Below, piece by piece: positions 1 to 9,568 of a DNA stretch of 64,000 nt (its first letter is position 1; each line of letters opens with the position of its first letter). The notes under the pieces were generated by a model. It ran no database searches and was not told where the DNA came from. It saw only the letters and a list, made by a program, of their open reading frames with translations. The stretch is from a virus: IMG/VR virus record IMGVR_UViG_3300030060_002561, positions 18,726 to 82,725 of that record; one strand, 5' to 3'. Both the position numbers and the translations under genes were made by a program.

Positions 1-1143
1 TCTTTCTCCTACCAACGCTACTCCGCTTCTTGGTGTGACACCACCAGTTGCATATCCACCTAGCCAACTTGGGGCAATGCTTCGATAACCATGGACTATT
101 GCCTTCCCTAGCCCTACTAGAGCCGCTATGATTATCTTACCCAATCCAAACAACGCACCTAGTAGTATATTCCAGAATCCTTTCAGAACCTTCGTAAATC
201 CTTTCCATATCTTACCAAAGTCTCCTTGGAATACACCTTGGAACATGGTGAATAAGCCACCAAGGACATCCTTCAATCCATTCCATATTTGGTCTAATTG
301 CGGTTTTAGCCCACCTAATTGGTCTAATGTAGCCGTAAACTTGGGCCATACCTTTCTAACTATCATGATAAAGAATGTAATTAGCAATAACCCCATAGTT
401 AGTTTTAGAAATATTGAAAGGCCCACATCCAAGAACCTACCAAGAGTAGTTAGTTTCTTTCTAAACCAGTCATTTACTTTCTCTGCTTTCTTTCTAAAAC
501 TACCTTGTAGAACTATTTCTTTAACCCATTTCATTTTCTTGAATGTGTTTCCTAGCATGTTTGCAGTAAATCCACCAATACCTGAATCTTTCATTTCTTG
601 ATTGATTGCTGTTAGTTTTCCATCCTTACCTCTTTCTGCTGATAATTCCTGTACCTTTCCATATTTTAGGAAGTCTCTCATTCCTGCTTTAGTAGTCATC
701 CTACCTTCTAAACCTCTTTGCACTTGAGCATATTGTTTTTGAATTTGGGACTTAGCAATTTCTTCTGCATCACTCTCCGTGTATCCCTTCAGTTGCAGTC
801 CTTTCTTCATCTGCTTGAAATAATCTGATTGACCTATCTCCTTGTACTCCTTCTTCAGTTTCATCATGGTCTTAGCCAAGTTCTGGTTGGCTTCCATCTG
901 CTTCATCTGATTCTCTAGAGCCTTGTTATTAGCCTCGTTGAAAACGTTGATTGTCTGCCCTACAGCACGAATCCTATTCTGTAGTTTCCACAATCCAGAA
1001 CCCGAAAGAATCCTAGATGCTATTGTCCATACTTTACTGCTATCTGAAATCTCACCGAACTTTACTACTAGGCTATCAGTCTCGGCGTTCAATTGTGAAA
1101 TAGCATCAGACAATGCGGAAGTGGATGATGCAACATCAACCAT
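1..1143 (-). CDS. tail tape measure protein (partial, runs off the left edge)
   Basis: The first 381 residues of a long protein that continues beyond base 1. Tape measure proteins set tail length and are threaded inside the tail tube. The N-terminal part is helical and charged. Around residues 245-330 there are hydrophobic, Trp- and Gly-rich segments. The last visible residues include GGVTPRSGVALVGER, which matches the glycine-rich ..LVGERGPE signature common in tape measure proteins of tailed phages. The ATG at 1143 follows an AAGGAG sequence about 12 bases upstream, and the start overlaps the end of the frameshifted chaperone frame by 8 bases. Its place directly after the tail assembly chaperone is the standard order in long-tailed viruses. 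No in-frame stop was found. Confidence 0.8.
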   Translation of the reverse strand, partial: MVDVASSTSALSDAISQLNAETDSLVVKFGEISDSSKVWTIASRILSGSGLWKLQNRIRAVGQTINVFNEANNKALENQMKQMEANQNLAKTMMKLKKEYKEIGQSDYFKQMKKGLQLKGYTESDAEEIAKSQIQKQYAQVQRGLEGRMTTKAGMRDFLKYGKVQELSAERGKDGKLTAINQEMKDSGIGGFTANMLGNTFKKMKWVKEIVLQGSFRKKAEKVNDWFRKKLTTLGRFLDVGLSIFLKLTMGLLLITFFIMIVRKVWPKFTATLDQLGGLKPQLDQIWNGLKDVLGGLFTMFQGVFQGDFGKIWKGFTKVLKGFWNILLGALFGLGKIIIAALVGLGKAIVHGYRSIAPSWLGGYATGGVTPRSGVALVGER

Positions 1144-1707
1144 TTTCTCTCATTCTCCTTGACTCTCTTTCTATCTCATCCGATTTGTATTTCTCTACTT
1201 CTCCGTGTATCAGTATCATCTCCATCATTAGGCTCAATGGAGTATGTTTCGCGTGGTGTGGGTCTATGCCGAATGTCTTGCAATATGTGTATAGAAGAAG
1301 AGAGAATGACACAGAAGCGTCACTCGCTCTTCCTTCTAATGCTTGACGTATCGCTAGACTTTTCCCGTATCAGCCTCCATCAAATCGGTGAATGGGTTAG
1401 GGAGAATATCCTTTAGTTGTTCTCCGATGAAGGGGCTTAACCTAAGAATCTCCGTAGTCGATAGAGATGGCTCGGTCTTGTCGATAAATTCTTCAGCCAT
1501 GAATCTGTACATCTTATTCAAGTCTAGATTCATACTTTCCTCTGATAACTGCATAACAGAAGATAGGGCTTGTTCTACTTGTAGCCAAGTAGGTTCCTTT
1601 ACCCAGACTTTCAGAATCTGGTCTGAATCCGGGCTTACTTTCAATTCATGGCATTCGCTTTCTGTTCTTGCGAACAGCATATTCTTGTCATTTACTATTT
1701 CACTCAT
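1136..1707 (-). CDS. tail assembly chaperone, -1 frameshift fusion (lambda gpGT-like)
   Basis: Reading the 1354-1707 frame to the heptamer at 1360-1366 and then slipping back one base gives a second frame open for 74 further codons. It ends at a TGA at 1136-1138 that overlaps the tape measure start. The fusion would be 190 residues: 116 from the first frame, then an extension beginning SLAIRQALEGRA and ending RRMRENG. The heptamer is in phase as G GGA AAA, the X XXY YYZ pattern. Lambda G/GT uses GGGAAAG at the same place. The extension has no good start codon of its own, which supports frameshifting over a separate gene. The frameshift efficiency cannot be judged from sequence. Confidence 0.7.
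1354..1707 (-). CDS. tail assembly chaperone, short product (lambda gpG-like)
   Basis: A 117-residue acidic, helical protein lying between the tail tube gene and the tape measure gene, the position of the tail assembly chaperone in tailed phages. I recognise it by context and by the frameshift arrangement rather than by a diagnostic motif. Translation starts at 1707 behind AGGTGGAAT. The last codons contain the heptamer GGGAAAA immediately before the TAG stop, and a long open extension lies in the -1 frame. In this family the short form binds the tape measure protein and keeps it soluble before tail tube polymerisation. Confidence 0.7.
   Translation of the reverse strand: MSEIVNDKNMLFARTESECHELKVSPDSDQILKVWVKEPTWLQVEQALSSVMQLSEESMNLDLNKMYRFMAEEFIDKTEPSLSTTEILRLSPFIGEQLKDILPNPFTDLMEADTGKV
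1360..1366 (-). other. programmed -1 frameshift slippery heptamer
   Basis: On the minus strand the sequence is GGGAAAA, followed by GTC TAG in the zero frame. It is in the correct phase for simultaneous slippage of two tRNAs, and the -1 frame is open to the tape measure gene. I did not identify a convincing downstream pseudoknot by eye. Confidence 0.7.
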
Positions 1708-1772
1708 TTTTTATTCCACCTATAACACAAACCAACAAACAAACAATGTTGGTGGAACTTGATTAATGTTGC

Positions 1773-3338
1773 TTACTCGCTCGTAGCAACACCTCCGATT
1801 GACAATACATGCCATCTTCCTTTGTATTGGACTGTACCTAGGCTTCTAGCAGATACTGCCAACTCTACTTCAACTGCACCTTTGTCATCGGGTAGGGGAA
1901 CTGTTACGTTCTGTACCAAGTAATCATTGAGTTGCAACTTGAGAAGTTCTCCAGAATCCTTGACAAAGGAAACCTCGATTACTCCACCAGAATGCTCTGT
2001 CTCTGTTCTCAACTCATCCCATACCTTGGTGTCTGTGATTAATAGTGTGAATGATGCATCATAGTTTCTCTGTCCGGGTACGTGCATTGAGGTAACTTCC
2101 CGACTGTAATTACCTATGAATCTGTGAGGGGTTATGTTATTGTTGATGGTAATGTTACCATTCTTTACTCTGGCAAAGGTCTGCCCAAATATCTTGATTG
2201 CCCCAGATGAGAACATGAAGGGTTGGTTCTCTGCATCTGTACCGAAGTTAAACAACTCGCTTGCCTGTAGTTTCCCTCTGTTTGGTATGTGACCATCGAA
2301 GGTTGCACTTGCACTTGCACCGGGAACATCGAACGCTCTCCTAGTAACGAAGTCCACGGAAGCCTTGACTTCCTGCCCTTCCTCAAAGTTGATTGCAAGG
2401 GAGTTTACTTGGTTTCCTGTGAATACTCTTGCATACATGTTTGAGTTGTTGGTGTTATCATCAACGACCTCTGTTGCAGTTCTACCTTCCTTGGCGTAGC
2501 ACATCTCTATTGCGAATGATGGAAGAGCCGAACCGTTTGCCTCTGTGAATGTATATTCGTACAACTTGCTTTCTACCCCATCAGTAATGCTTGATGCGTG
2601 AACAAGATGAAAATCTGGGTCTGTGGTATCTGTGCTTTCTCTATATGCTGGAGTTAAACTAGTGTGTATGGGTGGATAGAAAGCCCCTCCTATTGCTCGG
2701 ACAATACTCTCATCGCCGTTATTGACGTATGTTCCTTCGTCAGTTGCATGTATGTGCGTAGCAGAAGTTTCCATTGTAGCGTCTATTGCATACTTACCTA
2801 ATGCGTAGTATAGCCAAGAACCATTGTTCAACGCGATGTCAAGAGAACCACCACTTACTGTCTCATTGCCTTTGAACTGGAATCCGAAGTTGCGTGTGCT
2901 TCCAGTTGCTAGATTCAATTGCTTCATCTCGACTTCTACCGAAGGCGGATTGAATGTATTGACTAGTCCTAGCCAATGGTCTGATAGTAGAGTTGTCTTA
3001 CTACTGTCCTTTGGTCCCGGTACTGGTGCGCCAAACGCTAGAATGACCAAGTTAGCATGGTTATTTCCATCCTTTACTAGAGTCTCATCGAATGTGATGG
3101 TCGTAGAAGAGTTATCCTTTATCACAAGATATTGGGTAGATGCCGCGGTACCATTGTGAATTTTAGCAACACATCCCTTGTATAGTCCGGGAACTAAAAG
3201 AAAATCTGCCGTTACACCGGCATCAAGTGTTGCTACTGCTCCAGAGATGTCACATTGATGTAGAAAAATGTCACACTCCGGGGCTAATGTAGTCATTGCA
3301 CCTGCGCCAATAAACACCTCATTACTCACTGAAATCAT
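1773..3338 (-). CDS. putative major tail tube protein
   Basis: A 521-residue, beta-rich, Thr/Asn/Gly-rich protein with few Cys residues. It lies just upstream of the tail chaperone and downstream of the tail terminator candidate, the usual place of the tail tube gene. The C-terminal 120 residues alternate short strands (around NVTVPLPDDKGAVEVELAV) in the way expected of tube proteins. It is longer than typical tube proteins of about 150-250 residues, so it probably carries one or more inserted domains. A sheath-tube fusion or another major tail protein is the alternative. No sheath gene is visible, which favours a siphovirus-like tail. Confidence 0.6.
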   Translation of the reverse strand: MISVSNEVFIGAGAMTTLAPECDIFLHQCDISGAVATLDAGVTADFLLVPGLYKGCVAKIHNGTAASTQYLVIKDNSSTTITFDETLVKDGNNHANLVILAFGAPVPGPKDSSKTTLLSDHWLGLVNTFNPPSVEVEMKQLNLATGSTRNFGFQFKGNETVSGGSLDIALNNGSWLYYALGKYAIDATMETSATHIHATDEGTYVNNGDESIVRAIGGAFYPPIHTSLTPAYRESTDTTDPDFHLVHASSITDGVESKLYEYTFTEANGSALPSFAIEMCYAKEGRTATEVVDDNTNNSNMYARVFTGNQVNSLAINFEEGQEVKASVDFVTRRAFDVPGASASATFDGHIPNRGKLQASELFNFGTDAENQPFMFSSGAIKIFGQTFARVKNGNITINNNITPHRFIGNYSREVTSMHVPGQRNYDASFTLLITDTKVWDELRTETEHSGGVIEVSFVKDSGELLKLQLNDYLVQNVTVPLPDDKGAVEVELAVSARSLGTVQYKGRWHVLSIGGVATSE

Positions 3339-3343
3339 CCCAC

Positions 3344-3922
3344 CTATACTGTCCGAGCGAACCGCTTCATCTCAACCGCTAGTTTGTAGCCCAATAACCT
3401 TTTTCCACGGTCATTGGCTTCCGACCTGCTTTGAAGTTTGATGAGGTCTGCATTACCTTCCACGGTTCCCGAAGTCCCACCACCTACATAGACGGTTGGC
3501 CTCAATGAGTTATTTTCTAGGATATATCGTGCTATTTCGTATAATGCCTTGAGCCTATCTCTAGAGAAAACTAGGCCAGCCTCATAGTCTGAGATATCAC
3601 CCCCAGTCTCAGTAATAGGATAACCATCTGCGAAATCCCTACGATGTAGGACTCTAAGATGAAGTGTGAATGTGTATGTCTCGTTTCTCACGGCATAGTC
3701 TATCGTTGGATAATCTGTGGTGTTGGAATCTTCGTATACAATAAGTATCGCCTTCTGGTCAGCATCTACCCTTCTGCCCTCGTTTGGCTTGATAGAACGA
3801 ACATCAATGAATCTAGGAGTTTCAACGTGACTAGCAGTTATCTTGCCAGCACTAACTAACGCACTAGCGGCGGCAGACCACCTATCAGATAACAAACGTA
3901 GTACCAACGTCACCTCATCCAT
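3344..3922 (-). CDS. putative tail terminator / tail completion protein
   Basis: A 192-residue protein with mixed alpha/beta composition. Its size and position between the connector genes and the tail tube gene match the tail terminator that caps the tube and joins it to the head. An N-terminal helix (EVTLVLRLLSDRW) is followed by strands including YTFTLHLRVLHRR, the layout seen in terminator proteins. Its start overlaps the end of the 3915-4130 gene by 8 bases, so translation is probably coupled. The assignment rests mainly on synteny. Confidence 0.45.
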   Translation of the reverse strand: MDEVTLVLRLLSDRWSAAASALVSAGKITASHVETPRFIDVRSIKPNEGRRVDADQKAILIVYEDSNTTDYPTIDYAVRNETYTFTLHLRVLHRRDFADGYPITETGGDISDYEAGLVFSRDRLKALYEIARYILENNSLRPTVYVGGGTSGTVEGNADLIKLQSRSEANDRGKRLLGYKLAVEMKRFARTV

Positions 3923-4130
3923 CTGTCAAAGCCTCCGACATTTTTCTGGCAAACGCCTCATCTGCGGCCTTTAGAGCCTGTTCATTCAATGCGCTCTCAG
4001 ATAGAGAAAACTCCCCAAGTCCCAAATCAGCAAGCATGGCGTTTCGCTCTATCTCTCTCTCCGCCGCCTCTCTGCCTATCTTCAAGGCTTTGAGCAATTT
4101 TCTTCTTACTTCTTCTACCATTTGAATCAC
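3915..4130 (-). CDS. small helical neck-region protein, unknown
   Basis: A 71-residue, highly charged protein, rich in Ala, Glu and Arg and almost entirely helical. It overlaps the upstream connector gene by 4 bases (ATGA) and the downstream terminator candidate by 8. I do not recognise a family. The position suggests a small head-tail joining or chaperone role, but nothing in the sequence proves it. Confidence 0.55.
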   Translation of the reverse strand: MIQMVEEVRRKLLKALKIGREAAEREIERNAMLADLGLGEFSLSESALNEQALKAADEAFARKMSEALTDG

Positions 4131-5233
4131 GATATGAAATGGATGATGTTCTTCTTACCATCAATAATCTTGTTCGCCTCTTCAATTAGTATATCGTGCT
4201 TGGTCTTCAAGTCGATGTTTGAACCTGTTTCAGCAACAAGGATAGAATTGTCATCATGCCTAATTACTTCGGCGGCTACTAGTTTCGTAGCGGCTTCGTG
4301 AATAGGTGCAGGTACTCTTCCATCACCTGCGACATATGTGACTCTAATGGAGTGATTCTTGATGAATGGATACTTACTATGAAAGAATATCTTACCTTCA
4401 TGGCTTATCTGCCAGAAGTCATCTAGCCTCCCTTGTGTCTCATGGTCTGTAAATCCAGATACACTTCCGACTCCTGCACTTCCATCCTGCGTATCCACAG
4501 AAGCAATGGTGCAACTAGAGCCATCATCACCCATCAACAACGATGAGATTGTTACCTTGTCACCATCCTTGGTAGCATAGAAGAAATCAGATATATTTAC
4601 TGATGTGTTTCCAACGGCAGTCACAGTCTTACGTGCAGTTTCTCCTGTAAACTTAGCCGTTTTCATTGGATATACTTCATTGATTGCATCTACCAATTGA
4701 CTGGCTGTTGTCTTCGGGCCAAAGGAGTCAAAGAAATGAGTTCCCTCTATTATCTCAAAGGTATACGTTCCTGCGGTAAGTGTAATCTTCCAAGTCTGTG
4801 AATTAGTAGTAGCAGAGGATGGCATTGTGATACTAGCAGTAGCAGAAGCCAAGTCCACCCAATCGCTTCCTTGCCATATCTCTAACCTCACAAGTTTCTG
4901 AACCTTCGGAAATTCCAGTTGAACGAAACCAATGTAATCCCTGTACATAGTTACAGGATACATAAGATGGCGATTTGCCTCAAACGAAGAAAACTCATCT
5001 TTGTAGATTAGTGGTCTGTATGAGTGCTTGGTTGCATCATCTATCTTTTCTTCTACTCTCTTGATGAGTTTACCTACCTCTGCTCTCGTTGGTGTAGAGA
5101 AGTCTGTAAAGGACTCTATTTGGAGTAAGTTAGAAACATCTGTATGAGTAGTGTAGAATCCATTTCCTATTGTGTAGTTTGGATTGATAGACGTAAAATC
5201 GCTTGGGGAACCTAGTTTAACCATTTTAACCAC
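4127..5233 (-). CDS. putative head-tail connector (gp6/gp15-like adaptor) with a beta insertion
   Basis: The 368 residues fall into three parts. Residues 50-75 (AEVGKLIKRVEEKIDDATKHSYR) form a helix typical of adaptor proteins. The last 70 residues carry VPAPIHEAATKLVAAEVIR and a second helix, as in HK97 gp6 and SPP1 gp15 connectors. Between them, roughly residues 120-270, is a Thr/Ser/Gly-rich beta region that looks like an inserted domain. The gene sits among neck genes, upstream of the tail terminator candidate. The connector call is inference from these helices and synteny, and the inserted domain has no recognised function. Confidence 0.5.
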   Translation of the reverse strand: MVKMVKLGSPSDFTSINPNYTIGNGFYTTHTDVSNLLQIESFTDFSTPTRAEVGKLIKRVEEKIDDATKHSYRPLIYKDEFSSFEANRHLMYPVTMYRDYIGFVQLEFPKVQKLVRLEIWQGSDWVDLASATASITMPSSATTNSQTWKITLTAGTYTFEIIEGTHFFDSFGPKTTASQLVDAINEVYPMKTAKFTGETARKTVTAVGNTSVNISDFFYATKDGDKVTISSLLMGDDGSSCTIASVDTQDGSAGVGSVSGFTDHETQGRLDDFWQISHEGKIFFHSKYPFIKNHSIRVTYVAGDGRVPAPIHEAATKLVAAEVIRHDDNSILVAETGSNIDLKTKHDILIEEANKIIDGKKNIIHFIS

Positions 5234-8153
5234 CGCTATAGATTACTCTTCTTAAGTCTTGATAATTGTTCTTTATCTTCATGAGCGCATTCACATCCTG
5301 TGCTTTCTCTTTATCGAATATGTTCTTCTCACCTTTACGAGAGTCATATGTCGCTCTCCATTGTTTTCTCCCGGCCTTTACTTCTGGCTTGGTACGAATA
5401 AGTTGCCTTTGGTGTATGCTATCCTTGTTCTTGTCAACGGGCTTACCTAGCCACATTAGATTCATTTGGGGTTGTATGAATGGGTCTTCATCATCATCTA
5501 TCTGAACTCCCCCTGCATTTTCTAGAAGTTTCTTGAGGTAGTCCTTATGGTCATAATAAATTTCTATAAGACCTTGGCCCTTATTTCCTATACTTGTCAT
5601 AATTTCCTCATGTGCTGAGTCACCCGACATCGTGGTAAACAACTCCGATAGACTGTAACTAAGACCGACATCTCCCTTTGGCCTGTAAAAGAGACTTGTC
5701 TTTCCAGTTCCCAAACCATCTATGATAGCCTTGTCTTGTGGCTCCATCTTTGCTTTATCTACATCTGGTTTTGCCAGTTCGATGTTATCTATGTACATGA
5801 TAATCTTATTGATATCTTCAACCAATTTAGTTAGGTCTGCTACTGTTTTAGTTGTATATCCCTGTGTAAAATCATTTAAGTCAACCTTAGCAAATCTGAA
5901 CTTTCTAAATGGTGGAGTCTTGTCGTCTACTTCCATTCTCTGACTTTCAACTATTGGAGTGCCTTCTCTATTTTTACCTTCAACAAGACGGCCTTTTTCA
6001 TCAATGGTATCTGCTTCGTAGAATTTACCCGGTTCTGTCGGTTTTTCCTTGACCTTACCTGTCTCCATGTCTACCTCATCAGGTGCATCTGCAACTTTCT
6101 TTTTCCAAGCATTGAACAACTCTGTGTATTGTGGGTTCTCTACTGCTTTCTTCCAATCTGGGTGGTCTTTTATTGCAGGTATTTCCTCTTCTATTTCCTC
6201 ATATGCTTTGGTATCTGGATTGTATCTATTTGCTAGTCTAATTCCACCTTCTGGATTCTTCAATGCATATGCATCGTTAGTAATCAAAGCCGCATACGAT
6301 ACCAAATCTTGCACTAGTTCTTCTTCATCTGTATATCTGTCAAGCATCTTTGCAAGTTCAAACTTAGGCATACTTTGAATCAACTGATTGTATTTGAAAA
6401 GAATGAATGTCACTTTCAGCAACTCTGGTACATATGCCATAAACTGCGAATCTTCTTTTGTGTCCTTTCTCTGTAGTGACATTAGGAATTTATCATATCC
6501 CGCATCTCCTTGGAACGGAGCATAGTTGATTTTGAATTCAGTAGTCCCAATTGATATAGAGCCATTAGAAGGTGTTATGGTTGATAGAATCATTCTCCTT
6601 AATGCATGTACATCTCTACCGCTTTTAGGTGGCTTTGATAGTAGAGCGTTCTTAATGTCGGTTTCTGTCAACTCCGTCAATCTTGCATTGTACGCTTCTC
6701 TAGGTGTCAAGTTATCTAATTCTGTACCGTCAAATCTTTTCAAGGTATAATTTGCACTAGTAATTATCCTTTTATTGTCTTTGTCAGTTCCTTCGATTCC
6801 TTTAGGAGTAAGATATTCTACACTGTAGTTATCTACCTTCTTCAATTCTCTCCTTTGACCTACACTCGATTTGATGATATCCATCGCTTTCATCATCTTT
6901 TCAGCAACCTCATCCTCATCTGGACTTCCTGCCTCTAACACTTCAATCTCTTCTTGAGGTTCTTCTTCGATGTCACCTTCACCTGTCTCAGCATCAGCAC
7001 CAGTCTCAGCACCTCGCATATCCTTTATGCTTTGCTTAGTATCCGCAATCTTATCTTCTAGGTTCTGTAAATAGGTATCGACTTCCTCTGGTGTGAGAAA
7101 GTTCTCTTTCTCCAGTCTCTTGAGTTGTCTCTTGAATTTTCTATAGTCCTTCATATATCCCCTTAAACCCGAAGAACTTTCCGCAGGTTCATCCTCAAAC
7201 TTATCCATTCCCTCTAGGATTTTATCAAGCATGTTCTGCATTTCTTCTGTGTCTGCTCCTTCTGGAGCATCCTTCATCTCAAACTGCCATTCATCCTTCG
7301 CTGGGTCATAGTACCCATGAATAGCCATGATAGCCTTGATGTAATCCTCAGTTTGAATTTTAATCGTATCTCCTTCTATTGATATGTTATCCAAGAACAT
7401 CTGAAAGGTATCGCTGTTTCTACCTATGTCCACTATTGGTTCTCCCTTGTCAAACTTGGATAGTAGGGATATGGTTCTGTTTGGCTTGTCTGCCTCTTGG
7501 AAATCTGGTTTGGGTGCTTCGGGTTTTTCTTTGACCTTACCTGCTTCATACTGCTTCATATCATCTTCATATTTTTTCTGTTGCTCTGGTGTCACCGCAG
7601 TTATCTTACCACTAGGAGAAAGCCCTGTACCTGCTTCATAGCCTACTACCTTCTGAATGGTAGATTCGCTATCCAATCTCTCTAGAGTTAGATTCTCCCC
7701 TTCCTTGCCACCTAGACGTTTTATCGTGGCTTCGGAGAGATTCAACTCCTTTGCTAGAAAATCTTCCTTTTGAAGTATCTTTATCAATAGTGAAAGATTC
7801 TCCTTTCCTAGTTTTTTCATGAATGTATCGAAGTATCTCTTCTTCTTGGTATCAGTAAAACTACCGGGCTTGTTCTTCCTAGTGGATATGTTTGCATCTG
7901 CAAAATCACTCTCATCTACATCAGCAAGTAGTGGCATCACTTTCCTTGCTTTGTTCATCTTTGCAGTTTGATTCTTACCTAGATTTTTGAAAGGATAGGC
8001 CGTTAGATACTGGAATGCTATGTTTCTCAAGAATTCTTCAAAGTCTGCTGATGCAGAAAGATTGTCAAAAACCGCATTCTGATTTTCTAGGCGTATCAAC
8101 TGGCCCGGAATAATCATTTTTTCCTTGTATCTATCTTGTTTAATCAGAACCAT
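5226..8153 (-). CDS. large unknown virion-region protein, 975 aa
   Basis: A 975-residue, Lys/Glu/Asp-rich soluble protein with no signal peptide, membrane segment or recognisable catalytic motif. The middle (about residues 330-430) is a strongly acidic, coiled-coil-like region with runs such as EEEPQEEIEVLE. The flanks contain many short Pro/Glu/Lys-rich linkers. It overlaps the connector gene by 8 bases and is part of the late operon. Candidates are an internal virion protein, a neck-associated protein or an assembly factor. I cannot choose between them. Confidence 0.6.
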   Translation of the reverse strand: MVLIKQDRYKEKMIIPGQLIRLENQNAVFDNLSASADFEEFLRNIAFQYLTAYPFKNLGKNQTAKMNKARKVMPLLADVDESDFADANISTRKNKPGSFTDTKKKRYFDTFMKKLGKENLSLLIKILQKEDFLAKELNLSEATIKRLGGKEGENLTLERLDSESTIQKVVGYEAGTGLSPSGKITAVTPEQQKKYEDDMKQYEAGKVKEKPEAPKPDFQEADKPNRTISLLSKFDKGEPIVDIGRNSDTFQMFLDNISIEGDTIKIQTEDYIKAIMAIHGYYDPAKDEWQFEMKDAPEGADTEEMQNMLDKILEGMDKFEDEPAESSSGLRGYMKDYRKFKRQLKRLEKENFLTPEEVDTYLQNLEDKIADTKQSIKDMRGAETGADAETGEGDIEEEPQEEIEVLEAGSPDEDEVAEKMMKAMDIIKSSVGQRRELKKVDNYSVEYLTPKGIEGTDKDNKRIITSANYTLKRFDGTELDNLTPREAYNARLTELTETDIKNALLSKPPKSGRDVHALRRMILSTITPSNGSISIGTTEFKINYAPFQGDAGYDKFLMSLQRKDTKEDSQFMAYVPELLKVTFILFKYNQLIQSMPKFELAKMLDRYTDEEELVQDLVSYAALITNDAYALKNPEGGIRLANRYNPDTKAYEEIEEEIPAIKDHPDWKKAVENPQYTELFNAWKKKVADAPDEVDMETGKVKEKPTEPGKFYEADTIDEKGRLVEGKNREGTPIVESQRMEVDDKTPPFRKFRFAKVDLNDFTQGYTTKTVADLTKLVEDINKIIMYIDNIELAKPDVDKAKMEPQDKAIIDGLGTGKTSLFYRPKGDVGLSYSLSELFTTMSGDSAHEEIMTSIGNKGQGLIEIYYDHKDYLKKLLENAGGVQIDDDEDPFIQPQMNLMWLGKPVDKNKDSIHQRQLIRTKPEVKAGRKQWRATYDSRKGEKNIFDKEKAQDVNALMKIKNNYQDLRRVIYSGG

Positions 8154-8162
8154 CTACCTCAC

Positions 8163-8885
8163 CTATGCAAGCCACTTGGCCCAAGCAATGCCCTTACTGA
8201 CGGCATTAGCAAGACCAAGCCCGCTTGCGGGCGGGGTGTATGTCATCTGACCGGATACAGGGTCTATCCAATATGGATTGTTCATATTGTCATATCCAGA
8301 AGGAGGTACGGGATATCCAGATTGGTTGTTGAATGCCATTTGTTGTTGCATCATCGTGTTGTTCATCTGGACAGAGGCGTTACCACCTTGTATCATTGAT
8401 GGGTCTATGCCACTAGGATTGGGCTGACCGGGCATACCACCCACCATTGCTTGCTGTTGTGTGACCTGCTGTTCTTGTGGCATAGCAAATCCTTGAGCCT
8501 CAAGGTATTGCGTCTTAGCCATTCTTCTCTGCATGATGACTTCGGAGTTTATCGCAGAAGCAAGGAGAGTCTGTATGTCTAATTCGATGTTTGCCTGTGT
8601 GATAGCATTGAGAGCATTGGTAGAATCTACAGATAGAGAAAGATTACCATTGTTGGAAGTCACGAAAGCGAGATTTGTCAATATCTCACTAACGGTCTTG
8701 TTAACCACATCACCCACTAGTTGTGCTAATGCAGATAGAAATGCCTCACCATGATACTGAAAGAAATCCTCTACGTGATTCTCCTGTAGAGTCAACAGAT
8801 TGTTCATTGTCTTGAACTGAGCCTGTTGATTACTTTGCATCTGATTATACAGGGAACTATTGCTTGTTCCGAAAAGCCCCATCAC
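8163..8885 (-). CDS. Gln/Met-rich structural-region protein, unknown
   Basis: A 240-residue protein with a helical N-terminal half and a low-complexity C-terminal half rich in Gln, Met, Asn, Pro and Gly (about residues 130-220), ending in a Trp-containing amphipathic tail. It overlaps the next upstream gene by 4 bases. Such disordered Gln/Met tails are seen in virion-associated proteins, but the family is not recognised. Confidence 0.55.
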   Translation of the reverse strand: MMGLFGTSNSSLYNQMQSNQQAQFKTMNNLLTLQENHVEDFFQYHGEAFLSALAQLVGDVVNKTVSEILTNLAFVTSNNGNLSLSVDSTNALNAITQANIELDIQTLLASAINSEVIMQRRMAKTQYLEAQGFAMPQEQQVTQQQAMVGGMPGQPNPSGIDPSMIQGGNASVQMNNTMMQQQMAFNNQSGYPVPPSGYDNMNNPYWIDPVSGQMTYTPPASGLGLANAVSKGIAWAKWLA

Positions 8886-9556
8886 GCATCACTCTCCTTA
8901 GTGGTGACCTTCGCACCCTCGGTCAATAACGTTTTCACTCGTTGGTTAATTGTATTTTGCTCTATTAGCAACCGAAACAATTCTTCTTCGATGTTTTCTT
9001 GTTCTGCCGTAGGTGGTTTAATTGTCCAACCGACAGAAGAAAGTGACATGATATCAGTTTCTTTCAAGGTAGTCAAAGGACCAGAGGACAATGGATTCAG
9101 AGTCTGCATGGATGGGGTCTTAGGTATGTATGCGCTGAATGACAATCCATGTTCCTCTGCTAGTACCTGTTGCTCTAGCATCTCGTATTGCCTGTGTATA
9201 CCTGCATGTTTCTCGCAGTAGGTTCCTCGCATTGGGTATCCCTTGCGAACCTTGTGTAGTGGTAGAGGTGGTCGAAGATTATCACTTGCATCCCAGACTT
9301 TGTGTGTACCACACACCACACATCTATCTTTGATGTTGTACTTGAATCTGTATGGTATCTTTAGGAATGTTTTCTTCTCAGGTGTTAGTACCTTGATTAT
9401 CTCTTTCAATTGTTTCTTTGGCTTGACGCTCTTGTATTCATATTGCATTATGGAACCCGCGCTTCTAGCATGTTCCATTCTATCCATGAATGCCGTATTG
9501 GTTACATTCGTTGTCGAAGAACCTATCAAACTTGGTGGTTGGAATGACATTGACAT
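8882..9556 (-). CDS. zinc-binding protein of unknown function
   Basis: A 224-residue protein with a probable zinc site near the middle: CVVCGTH at about residues 80-86 and CEKHAGIH about 34 residues later, giving a C-x2-C ... C-x2-H pattern like a treble clef. The region between is basic and Pro-rich. The C-terminal third is helical. It follows the GTPase gene and overlaps the 8163-8885 gene by 4 bases. A role in the same complex as the GTPase is possible but not shown. Confidence 0.55.
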   Translation of the reverse strand: MSMSFQPPSLIGSSTTNVTNTAFMDRMEHARSAGSIMQYEYKSVKPKKQLKEIIKVLTPEKKTFLKIPYRFKYNIKDRCVVCGTHKVWDASDNLRPPLPLHKVRKGYPMRGTYCEKHAGIHRQYEMLEQQVLAEEHGLSFSAYIPKTPSMQTLNPLSSGPLTTLKETDIMSLSSVGWTIKPPTAEQENIEEELFRLLIEQNTINQRVKTLLTEGAKVTTKESDA

Positions 9557-9568
9557 ATGTTCACCGAA

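Noticed and set aside
128-8885. Plus-strand open frames opposite the late genes
   Set aside because: They are Ser/Phe/Leu-rich mirror frames of real minus-strand genes, without ribosome binding sites.
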